Below, in pieces: positions 1 through 7,989 of a stretch of DNA of 64,000 nucleotides (its first letter is position 1; each line of letters begins with the position of its first letter). Location: assembly GCA_964515055.1 (NCBI GenBank), contig CAZEUG010000001.1, positions 124,001-188,000 on the forward strand. The letters are read 5' to 3'. This stretch comes from QAMX01 sp964515055. Its GTDB lineage: Bacteria > Bacillota > Clostridia > Oscillospirales > QAMX01. The notes under the pieces were generated by a model that was not told the DNA's origin, did no database searches, and saw nothing but the letters and a program-made list of their open reading frames with translations. The translations under genes were made by a program, and so were the position numbers.

Positions 1-1847
1 AGCTCCTCGCTTGAGTAGCAATCACCGTACAGCTGGCAGATGGCAAAGCGCGGGAAGATGCTCTCCAGATCGATGTGCTTTTTGAGTGTCTGATACCGCT
101 CCGGATTCTCAGCCGCAAGCGGCTCAATGGCGGCATAGGCCTCATTCAGCAAATCCATCCAGTGGAGCAGTGTGCCAATCGGCCAGTATTTGGTATCGCA
201 CAGCCAGTTGTAAATTGTTCCGTCGATTTCAGGCCATGTGCTTTCCAGATCGCGCAGGTGAATCTGCAGCTCGTCAAAATACCGGCGCATCGGCGCTGCC
301 GCATCCTGAAAATAATGGGCAAAGAAATCGTCCGCGATGGATGCAAAGCTGTCGTTTACCGAAAACAGCGCCCGCGAATTGAAGTATTCCTTGAGCTTGC
401 CAAAGCAGGTGACATTCCCCTGATTGTATTGGCCTTCCGGATAGAGGAAAACGGCGTGATTCTGCTTGGAGAACCGGTAGGTTTCCAGCATTGTGTCGTA
501 GGAGTTCAGCGGGAACAGGTAGTTCGTGTAGTTGGTTTCGTATAACCAGAGACACATATTGTCAGTCAGAACGCTCCAGCCCTCCAGAACATCGCGGGTT
601 GGTGCATTGACCTCATCGTAGAAGGAATGACTGTAGCAGGCGGTGATCGGCGCAAGGTACACGCCGACATTTTCGTCACAAACAACGGACTCGTCAATCG
701 GCTCCCAATGATCCTCGACCCATTCCACCGGCGGCTGCTCCATCTGACGGTATGCAAAGAACAACAGCCGAAGCGCACGTTTCTCCGTGCCGCGGGCTTT
801 GGCCTGCTCTGCCAGCGCATCCTGTACCAGACGGTTGACGGCGTTCATAAACCGGATGCAGGCGGCGGAATTGGCACCGTGATAATCGGCGCGAACCTGT
901 TCGCAGGCCGCACAGCCGCAGATCGTATCGTGGTCTTCAATGGTCAGCGCGAGAAACGGGAGATTCGGAAAGGCGTTGGCCGCTTCCAGCACGCGCTCCG
1001 CCGCCTGTTGCACCATAAGCTCCCACTCCGCGGCATCACCGTGCGCCGTGTAGCAGAGCTCGTTGCCCTCCGTCGAATACCAGGCCGGATGCGCTTCCGC
1101 ATACTGCTCCATTGGCAGACAATCCAGGCTGTTGTGCCAGCATGCACCGGCAATCGGAATGAACAGACTGGTGGAGAAATTCATACCGTAGGCCGCTTCC
1201 CAGCTGACGTAGTTGCTCTGATAAAAGTATTCAAAGTCCGGCCGCTCCGCAATCTCAAAATCCGGCAGCGTTTCTGCATGATTGCTGTAGGCTACGGTAT
1301 CCTCTGCATACATTTCATAGCCGATGGCGTGATGTAAAAACGCTATGGCACCCTTCTGCGCACCGGCATCGGATGCGGTGGCAATCAGCACGCTGTTGCC
1401 AACGGAGCGGATAACGTAGCCGGTCAGCCCGAGATCGACCTCCGGCATGGTGAACCCGGCCTGACGGAAGACCTCCGGGCCGTTCAGGACGATGAACCGG
1501 CTGTCGGCGGTGTATGTGACGGCGCTGCTGTCGGAAATCACCGGCAGCGAAACACCGGAAACCTGAAAAATGTGCTGCTGAATCAGCGCAGCGGCCTTCG
1601 CATTTTCAGAGCCGGAGCCGACGACAATGCTGTATTCGGAGGAACCGTCCGTGACAAATGGACGGTCTGTGGGTGTGACGGATACCTGATGCAGCACGTT
1701 GTCTACCGGGTGCGGGGCAGTCGGCGACAACGGATGGTGCGCATCCCTGTTTTCCGGGAGCGGGTCGGCGGCGGGTGCGGCAGGGCTGCACCCGCAGAGC
1801 ATCATACTCAGCGATACCAGCAGACAGGACAGACGTTTCCAATTCAT
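1..1847 (-). CDS. DUF4838 domain lipoprotein, alpha-glucuronidase-like (partial, 3' end off window)
   Basis: Reading the minus strand from an ATG at 1847 gives an open frame of about 615 codons that reaches the window edge without a stop. AGGAGG lies 7 bases upstream of the start. The first 20 residues form a lipoprotein signal ending L-C-G-C, so Cys20 should be lipidated and the protein held outside the membrane. An N-terminal GH67-type fold is followed near residue 300 by the ALTIEDHDTICGCAAC stretch and by SAACIRFMNAVNRLV, which I associate with DUF4838. That family is related to alpha-glucuronidases, but its substrate is mostly unknown. It follows the Ig-like gene after 12 bases and is almost certainly co-transcribed with it. 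The family call is from motifs; the enzymatic role is inference. Confidence 0.75.
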   Translation of the reverse strand, partial: MNWKRLSCLLVSLSMMLCGCSPAAPAADPLPENRDAHHPLSPTAPHPVDNVLHQVSVTPTDRPFVTDGSSEYSIVVGSGSENAKAAALIQQHIFQVSGVSLPVISDSSAVTYTADSRFIVLNGPEVFRQAGFTMPEVDLGLTGYVIRSVGNSVLIATASDAGAQKGAIAFLHHAIGYEMYAEDTVAYSNHAETLPDFEIAERPDFEYFYQSNYVSWEAAYGMNFSTSLFIPIAGACWHNSLDCLPMEQYAEAHPAWYSTEGNELCYTAHGDAAEWELMVQQAAERVLEAANAFPNLPFLALTIEDHDTICGCAACEQVRADYHGANSAACIRFMNAVNRLVQDALAEQAKARGTEKRALRLLFFAYRQMEQPPVEWVEDHWEPIDESVVCDENVGVYLAPITACYSHSFYDEVNAPTRDVLEGWSVLTDNMCLWLYETNYTNYLFPLNSYDTMLETYRFSKQNHAVFLYPEGQYNQGNVTCFGKLKEYFNSRALFSVNDSFASIADDFFAHYFQDAAAPMRRYFDELQIHLRDLESTWPEIDGTIYNWLCDTKYWPIGTLLHWMDLLNEAYAAIEPLAAENPERYQTLKKHIDLESIFPRFAICQLYGDCYSSEE

Positions 1848-1859
1848 ATAAAAACCTCC

Positions 1860-4841
1860 TTATGGTTCCACCGTGACAGGGTGGCGCATCAGATTGATAT
1901 TTCCAAATGCATCATAGGCGACCAGACGGATTTCGTAAACGCCCGGCAGCTCGGCCACAACGGCGTTGCTGTCTGAAGGCAGCTCGACCAGCTGTCCGTC
2001 CGGCGTGACGACATAGCGGAACAGTCGAATGTCCTCCGCTGCCGTCTGATTGTCCGACACGGTCACGTCCGGCAGAATGATGCACGAACCGACCGGAACG
2101 GATGTGGGGAAGCTGTGGTGCAGCGTGATCACGGGCGCAGACAAATCCTCCACCTGCAAAATCCGCGTCTCCACGCCGAAGTTGGGGGAACAGCGATTCG
2201 CTTCCGTCGATTTGTAGGTAATCTGATACGCTCCCGGGAGAGACAAAACCAGCTCATAGCTGCGGGTGGGGTCTGCATCCTTCAAAAGCGTGCCGTCTGC
2301 GGCTGTGACAAAGTCACCGTTTCGGTCGCAGACACTCATCGTACACACAACGTTGGCGTCCAGCGCATCGCCGACCAGCGCGGCGGGCAGCGTGACGGTA
2401 TCGCCCAGCGCCACCAGACCGATGACACCGCCGGGCAGCACCACACGCGGTGGAATCCGGTCAAAAGCCAGATTGCCCATGGGCTGGTTGTCCACCGAGT
2501 CAAGCCGAATCTGGCTGCCGGGGGCGGCCTGCTCCCAAACCATCGACAGATACAGCCACTCGCCAAAGCCGTCAAACGGTGTGCCGTCTGCACAGGTCGT
2601 CAGCTCAAAACGGCGCCCGTTGACCAGCAGCGTCCGGTCACCCTCGCAGATCAGAGTGAACGTCGTCTCCTCGTCAAACGATTCCGAGACGACAACCGTT
2701 TCCCCGCTACAGCTGAGAAGCAGCTGCCCATTGCTTCGGCGGAAGGTCGCAGCCACAGGATGGGCGGTGTTGTCACCGCTGATCAGCAGGACGGAAAGCG
2801 ATTCAAAATCGGCCGTTTCAGGCGCAATCGAAAATGTCAGTCCGGTTCCTTCAGACAGAAGATGGTTGGCAAATACCCAATTGCTGTCCGGAGCATCTGC
2901 CGTCAGTGTCAGATAGGAGGCGCTGGCTGTGACCGTCAGGTTCGTTCCGCGGATATAGTTCTTCAACTGCAAACGATCCCGTCCTTCATTCTGATACGCG
3001 CCGAGGACGACCGGCACCTCGCGGGTCAGAGAGACGCCCTCACACGAGTAACAGAAGGTCGCCAACAGCCCGTCCTGATCGACCGTCGGCGTCCACGACG
3101 CACCGGCCGATAAGGTGGTGGTTTCCCCGTTCAGCGTCACTGTAAGTGATGCGGGCTTGCGCTCCTCAGAACCGCTCCGGTAATCATAGGCCGTGCATTC
3201 GGGCAGCTCGTAGGAACAGCCGCTGAGCAGAAAGAGCGGGAGCGATGGCTCATTCGGGAAGAACGGCGCGTCGTTGACAAGGACATCCAACGCAAAACGC
3301 GTCACGCTTTGCAGCCCGATGTAATCGGTGGCGGTGTAGGTGAGTTCGAAAAGACCGGTCTCTGTCAGACGCAGACCGTCTCCGAATTCACACGGCTTGC
3401 CGTTCAGACTGGCTGAAACAGTTACAGTGGTGAAGCTGTCGCGGGCGTCTGCCTGATACATGGCGGGGGACAGCACCGTCCCAACCATGACAGAAGACGG
3501 CGGCATCTCTGCAAAGGTGATCTCCGGCAGCGGCAGCTCGGAAACGGCCACCACCGTTCGGGTCAGCTGGCTGACATTGCCGACTGCGTCAGCTGCGGTA
3601 TATGTGATGCAATACGTCCCGGCTGCATCCGGCGTGAAGGCACCATCCGTGATGGTAAGCGTCCGACCGGCCGCCGTTCCGTCTGTCTGTTGGACGGTGA
3701 GAGCGACATCGGCCGAACCGGTATAGGTGTCGCGGGCAGAAGCGACCGGAATCGGATAGATGCGCCCCACCTCGGCACGCGGCATCTCGTCAAACGCTGC
3801 ATCCAGCGCAATGTCCGGGCCGTCTGTATCCGCGTATTCCTCCGCGGTTAGATCGAGCCCGCGCACCTTTGAAATGCAGAAATTCGCCGTTTTGGAGACA
3901 TACAGGTCGGCAGAAACGGACAGAAAGGCCTTCCCGCTGGGCAAACCATCCCAGAGCTGATAGAAAAAGGACGGGTCATCGAAATCCACGACCAGCTGCC
4001 CACTGCTGTAAACGCGCCGGGTGGCGGGGTCATAGCCAATTCGAATGGGCATGGCATCTGCCGGTTTTTCCTCGATGCCGGGCGCAAAGAGCAGGGAAAA
4101 GGAGTGCTGGCCGGGCGTACCCCACACGTTATTGATGTGCAGCTTCTGGTGTGATTCCTCCCAACCCTCCATGGGCTGACCGTTGGCTCCGGCCAGACAG
4201 TAGGTGGATGGATACTGGTCACCGTCCGATGACTGCATGGCGGAAACCCGGAAGAAAATCTCCGAATTTTCCGTGTCAGTGAAGGTAAAAATCAATTTCC
4301 GAAAATCGAGGACGCCTTTCTGCATCGGTGTGGCAAAGCACTCCAAAATCGATTCGGACGAATCAACATCGGCAAGCTCCAGCGCCTGCGAAAAATACAG
4401 CGTGTCTCCCTCCGCCAAATGCACGAGAAGGCCGGGCGTCTGCGCGCCGTCATACGTGCCGTAGGTCACGCTGCTCAGCTCGGAGGAGACGAAGGCCGTC
4501 TTGCCTCGAACAGTCAACGTGCGGCTTTCCGTGTAGACATGGCGGCCAACTGTCGCCGTATACGTCACGGTGTATGAGCCGAACGACCGGAGCAGAACCG
4601 TCTGATCGGACAGAACCGTGCCGTCCGGTGCGGTGAGCACACCGACTGCGGCCGCCGTTTTTCGACCGGCCTGGACACTGGCTGCGGGAATCCGGAAGGT
4701 ATCCCCGGTGGAAGCGTTCCAATCGGTCTCAGCAATGCTCCAGACGGGCTTCGGCGTCCGCAAAAGGAACACCCCGACCAACGCCGCCAGAAGGACGAGG
4801 ATGAAAAGGATTACCCACTTGAACCTGTGAAGAACACGCAT
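1860..4841 (-). CDS. Membrane-tethered extracellular protein with Ig-like repeats
   Basis: A 993-residue protein starting MRVLHRF. The ATG at 4841 is preferred over upstream in-frame options because a GGGGAG ribosome binding site lies about 10 bases before it. Residues 9-27 are one hydrophobic segment (VILFILVLLAALVGVFLL) with no lipobox or clear cleavage site, so it is probably a signal anchor. The remainder is beta-rich, with repeated endings of the form TYTATDxxGN (for example CITYTAADAVGNVSQ, LTYTATDYIGLQS, IRLVAYDAFGNIN), typical of bacterial Ig-like modules. Laminin-like carbohydrate-binding folds may separate them. I see no catalytic motif. It precedes a DUF4838 lipoprotein in the same transcript, which suggests polysaccharide binding or presentation at the cell surface. 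Function unknown. Confidence 0.7.
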   Translation of the reverse strand: MRVLHRFKWVILFILVLLAALVGVFLLRTPKPVWSIAETDWNASTGDTFRIPAASVQAGRKTAAAVGVLTAPDGTVLSDQTVLLRSFGSYTVTYTATVGRHVYTESRTLTVRGKTAFVSSELSSVTYGTYDGAQTPGLLVHLAEGDTLYFSQALELADVDSSESILECFATPMQKGVLDFRKLIFTFTDTENSEIFFRVSAMQSSDGDQYPSTYCLAGANGQPMEGWEESHQKLHINNVWGTPGQHSFSLLFAPGIEEKPADAMPIRIGYDPATRRVYSSGQLVVDFDDPSFFYQLWDGLPSGKAFLSVSADLYVSKTANFCISKVRGLDLTAEEYADTDGPDIALDAAFDEMPRAEVGRIYPIPVASARDTYTGSADVALTVQQTDGTAAGRTLTITDGAFTPDAAGTYCITYTAADAVGNVSQLTRTVVAVSELPLPEITFAEMPPSSVMVGTVLSPAMYQADARDSFTTVTVSASLNGKPCEFGDGLRLTETGLFELTYTATDYIGLQSVTRFALDVLVNDAPFFPNEPSLPLFLLSGCSYELPECTAYDYRSGSEERKPASLTVTLNGETTTLSAGASWTPTVDQDGLLATFCYSCEGVSLTREVPVVLGAYQNEGRDRLQLKNYIRGTNLTVTASASYLTLTADAPDSNWVFANHLLSEGTGLTFSIAPETADFESLSVLLISGDNTAHPVAATFRRSNGQLLLSCSGETVVVSESFDEETTFTLICEGDRTLLVNGRRFELTTCADGTPFDGFGEWLYLSMVWEQAAPGSQIRLDSVDNQPMGNLAFDRIPPRVVLPGGVIGLVALGDTVTLPAALVGDALDANVVCTMSVCDRNGDFVTAADGTLLKDADPTRSYELVLSLPGAYQITYKSTEANRCSPNFGVETRILQVEDLSAPVITLHHSFPTSVPVGSCIILPDVTVSDNQTAAEDIRLFRYVVTPDGQLVELPSDSNAVVAELPGVYEIRLVAYDAFGNINLMRHPVTVEP

Positions 4842-4902
4842 TCTGCATACACTCCCCGTGGTGCAATCGCACCGTGTACGAAGCACCTATCCAATTTTCT
4901 TT

Positions 4903-4931
4903 ATTATATCGTAAACAAACGGACACGTCAA
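4903..4931 (-). promoter_or_regulatory. Promoter of the Ig-like/DUF4838 operon
   Basis: On the minus strand, TTGACG (4931-4926), a 17-base spacer and TATAAT (4908-4903) match the vegetative sigma consensus. The start codon at 4841 lies about 55 bases downstream of the predicted transcription start. Confidence 0.75.
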
Positions 4932-5078
4932 GCGATTTGCGAAAAAAAATGCAGGCATTTTCCGGACTGGCCTCACTGCTTCTGAAAAATATATTGCCAT
5001 CTGCGCTTGCAAAACCGCATCAGATGTGCAGCGCACAGACGACAGCACCATCGTTTGCCAACCGCCTGCAAACCCACA

Positions 5079-5121
5079 CAAACAAAAGCAGACCTCAAGG
5101 CCCGAAGGCTTTGAGGTCTGC
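5079..5121 (-). terminator. Rho-independent terminator after ppdK
   Basis: An 11-bp perfect stem, GCAGACCTCAA (5088-5098) with TTGAGGTCTGC (5111-5121), encloses a GGCC-CGAA-GGCT extension. On the minus strand it is followed by TTTTGTTTG. It lies 12 bases beyond the ppdK stop. Confidence 0.85.
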
Positions 5122-5132
5122 AAGGGGACAGG

Positions 5133-7757
5133 TTATGCCTTGAATTTGACGGCGGCCTGTGCAGCGGCGAGCCGTGCGATCGGCACACGGTACGGCGAGC
5201 AGGAAACATAGTTCAGACCGATTTTGTGGCAGAATTCGATCGAGGACGGGTCACCGCCGTGTTCGCCGCAGATACCGAGCTTGATATCGCTGCGGACGGA
5301 ACGGCCGAGCGTTGCCGCCATATCGATCAGCTTGCCAACACCAATGGTGTCCAGACGGGCAAACGGGTCGGACTCAAAGACCTTCTTTTCATAGTAGTCG
5401 TTGAGGAACTTACCGGCGTCATCGCGGGAGAAACCGTAGGTCATCTGCGTCAGGTCATTGGTGCCGAAGGAGAAGAATTCAGCTTCGGTGGCAATCTGAT
5501 CCGCAGTCAGTGCGGCGCGCGGCACTTCGATCATCGTACCGACGCGATAGGTGAGCTGCAGGCCGGAGGCGGCAATGATGGAATCCGCAACCTGGCTGAC
5601 AGTCTTCTTGACGTATTTCAATTCGCTGACATCGCCGACCAGCGGAATCATGATTTCCGGAACGACGTGCAGACCTTCCTTGGAAACGTTGATGGCGGCT
5701 TCGATGATGGCACGGGTCTGCATTTCTGCGATCTCCGGGAAGGAGACGGCCAGACGGCAGCCGCGGTGACCAAACATCGGGTTGGCTTCGTGGAGCGAAT
5801 CAATGGTGGCCTTCAGTTCAGAGAAGGTGAGACGCATTTCCTGCGCCAGAGCCAGGATGTCTTCGTCAGACTGGGGGAGGAACTCGTGCAGCGGCGGATC
5901 CAGAAGACGAATGGTGACCGGCAGACCCTTCATCGTGCGGAAGAGCGCTTCGAAGTCGCCACGCTGCATGGGCAGCAGCTTATCCAGCGCCTTTTTCCGC
6001 TGCTCCAGCGTTTTGGCAACGATCATTTCACGAATGGCCGGAATCCGGTCAGCATCAAAGAACATATGCTCCGTCCGGCAGAGACCGATGCCCTCTGCGC
6101 CGTATTTCCGGGCGGCAGCGGCATCACGCGGCGTATCGGCGTTGGTGCGGATTTTCAGCGTCCGGATTTCATCGGCCCAGCCCATGAAGGTGGCGAAGTC
6201 ACCGCTCATCGCTGTTTCAACGGTCGGCAGGATGCTGAGATAGACCTTACCAGTGGAGCCGTCGATGGAGATGCCGTCTCCCTCGTTGATGCGCATACCC
6301 TTGACGACAAAATACTTCTCATCCTCATTGATGTGAACATCACCGCAACCGGCGACGCAGCAGCGCCCCATACCACGAGCGACAACGGCTGCGTGCGAGG
6401 TCATACCACCGCGTGCTGTCAGGATGCCCTGAGCGGCGGCCATGCCTTCAATGTCTTCCGGAGAGGTTTCGTGGCGAACCAGAACGACCTTGCGGCCTTC
6501 CTTGGCGGCTTCCACGGCGTCCTTGGCGGTGAAAACGACGGTACCGCAGGCGGCGCCCGGCGAGGCCGGCAGACCGGATGCAACCGGAGCATCTTCTTTC
6601 AGTGCGATCGGGTCAAACTGCGGATGCAGCAGGGTATCCAGCTGCTTCGGCTCGACCTTGAGAATGGCTTCTTCTTTCGTGAGCATTCCTTCCGCAACCA
6701 GGCTGACGGCGATTTTCAGCGCGGCAGCCGCAGTGCGCTTGCCGCTGCGGGTCTGAAGCATATAGAGCTTGCCTTTTTCAATGGTAAACTCCATGTCCTG
6801 CATATCGCGGTAGTGCTCTTCCAGACGGGCACAGATCTCCGTGAACTGACGGTAGATGTCCGGCATGACAACGGAGAGCTGATCGATGGTCTGCGGCGTG
6901 CGGACACCTGCGACAACGTCCTCGCCCTGCGCGTTCATCAGGAATTCGCCGAACAGCTTCTTTTCACCGGTGGCCGGGTTGCGCGTGAAGGCAACACCCG
7001 TGCCGCTGTCATCGCCCATGTTGCCGAAAACCATGGACTGGACGTTGACAGCCGTACCCCAGGAGGACGGGATGTCGTTCATGCGGCGATAGTAGATGGC
7101 GCGTTCGTTGTTCCAGGAACGGAAAACGGCCTTGACCGCCTCCATCAGCTGAACCCGCGGATCCTCCGGGAACAGAACACCTTTTTCGGCGATGTAGTGG
7201 TTCTTGAAGAGAACCACCAGCTTTTTCATATCATCTGCATCCAGCTCATTGTCATAGGAAACGCCTTTTTCGGCCTTGACCTGGTCAATGATCTTCTCGA
7301 ATGTGGATTTCGGAAGCTCCATGACAACGTCGGAGAACATCTGAATAAAGCGGCGGTAGGAGTCATATGCAAAACGCGGATTCCCGGTCAGCTTGGCCAG
7401 TCCTTCAACAACGACATCGTTCAGGCCGAGGTTCAGAATAGTATCCATCATGCCCGGCATGGAGGCACGCGCACCACTGCGCACGCTGACCAGCAGCGGG
7501 TTTTCAGGATCACCGAATTTCTTTCCGCATTCGTTTTCCATCCGCTCCAGATATTCGTAAATCTGCGCCTGAATTTCATCGCTGATGGATTCGTTGTTCG
7601 CGTAGTAGTCGGTGCAGGCTTCCGTGGTAATTGTAAAACCGTTTGGAACAGGCATTCCGAGATTCATCATCTCCGCAAGGTTTGCACCCTTGCCGCCGAG
7701 AAGCTCCCGCATATCGCCGGAACCCTCACAGAACATGTAGACAAACTTTTTACTCAT
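5133..7757 (-). CDS. ppdK: Pyruvate, phosphate dikinase
   Basis: An 874-residue cytosolic enzyme that interconverts pyruvate + ATP + Pi and phosphoenolpyruvate + AMP + PPi. The start MSKKFVYMF at 7757 has GGAG five bases upstream; an upstream in-frame Met would add nine unsupported residues. The N-terminal ATP-grasp domain begins RELLGGKGANLAEM. The central phosphohistidine domain carries GGMTSHAAVVARGMG with the catalytic His. The C-terminal TIM barrel has GTNDLTQMTYGFSRDD and the CGEHGGDP loop that binds PEP. Length and motif order match the family fully. It is transcribed alone, with its own promoter and terminator. In anaerobic Clostridia it usually supports PPi-linked glycolysis or PEP synthesis. 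Confidence 0.97.
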   Translation of the reverse strand: MSKKFVYMFCEGSGDMRELLGGKGANLAEMMNLGMPVPNGFTITTEACTDYYANNESISDEIQAQIYEYLERMENECGKKFGDPENPLLVSVRSGARASMPGMMDTILNLGLNDVVVEGLAKLTGNPRFAYDSYRRFIQMFSDVVMELPKSTFEKIIDQVKAEKGVSYDNELDADDMKKLVVLFKNHYIAEKGVLFPEDPRVQLMEAVKAVFRSWNNERAIYYRRMNDIPSSWGTAVNVQSMVFGNMGDDSGTGVAFTRNPATGEKKLFGEFLMNAQGEDVVAGVRTPQTIDQLSVVMPDIYRQFTEICARLEEHYRDMQDMEFTIEKGKLYMLQTRSGKRTAAAALKIAVSLVAEGMLTKEEAILKVEPKQLDTLLHPQFDPIALKEDAPVASGLPASPGAACGTVVFTAKDAVEAAKEGRKVVLVRHETSPEDIEGMAAAQGILTARGGMTSHAAVVARGMGRCCVAGCGDVHINEDEKYFVVKGMRINEGDGISIDGSTGKVYLSILPTVETAMSGDFATFMGWADEIRTLKIRTNADTPRDAAAARKYGAEGIGLCRTEHMFFDADRIPAIREMIVAKTLEQRKKALDKLLPMQRGDFEALFRTMKGLPVTIRLLDPPLHEFLPQSDEDILALAQEMRLTFSELKATIDSLHEANPMFGHRGCRLAVSFPEIAEMQTRAIIEAAINVSKEGLHVVPEIMIPLVGDVSELKYVKKTVSQVADSIIAASGLQLTYRVGTMIEVPRAALTADQIATEAEFFSFGTNDLTQMTYGFSRDDAGKFLNDYYEKKVFESDPFARLDTIGVGKLIDMAATLGRSVRSDIKLGICGEHGGDPSSIEFCHKIGLNYVSCSPYRVPIARLAAAQAAVKFKA

Positions 7758-7812
7758 AGTTTCTCCGTTTCTCCGCCGAATCAAAAATAAAGCACGAAAA
7801 TGAAAAGCAGAT

Positions 7813-7840
7813 AAAGCTGTTTTCGGCGGAAAACAGCTTT
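7813..7840 (-). promoter_or_regulatory. 12-bp hairpin in the ppdK leader
   Basis: AAAGCTGTTTTC (7813-7824) and GAAAACAGCTTT (7829-7840) are perfect inverted repeats around a 4-base loop. They lie inside the roughly 140-base transcribed leader of ppdK. On the minus strand the stem is followed by ATCTGCTTTTCATTTTCG, a discontinuous T-rich stretch. It could be a weak attenuator or an mRNA-stabilising structure; no riboswitch class was recognised. Confidence 0.5.
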
Positions 7841-7902
7841 AGAAAAAGACCTGTGTGCGCATAAAGGAACACAACAATATGCCCATTCATTTATCTGCTA
7901 TA

Positions 7903-7931
7903 ATATTACCATGTTTTCCATGGAATTGCAA
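7903..7931 (-). promoter_or_regulatory. Promoter of ppdK
   Basis: On the minus strand TTGCAA (7931-7926), a 17-base spacer and TAATAT (7908-7903). It implies a leader of about 140 bases before the ppdK start codon at 7757. Confidence 0.65.
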
Positions 7932-7971
7932 GGGGTTCTTTGCAGAAAACTGCAAAAAATTTGCGAACCCC
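7932..7971 (-). terminator. Two-tier hairpin downstream of the glutaminase-A-like gene
   Basis: Outer arms GGGGTTC (7932-7938) and GAACCCC (7965-7971) enclose a perfect inner hairpin, TTTGCAG (7939-7945) with CTGCAAA (7950-7956) around AAAA. It lies 19 bases past the stop of the upstream minus-strand gene and directly abuts the ppdK -35 box. No good T-tract follows, so termination is plausible but unproven; it could instead be an operator-like structure for ppdK. Confidence 0.5.
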
Positions 7972-7989
7972 TGCAACAACCGGGTACCG

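Noticed and set aside
5226..7790. 854-codon open frame antisense to ppdK
   Set aside because: It mirrors ppdK codon bias; the translation has no family motif, no ribosome binding site, and the opposite strand is a perfect enzyme.
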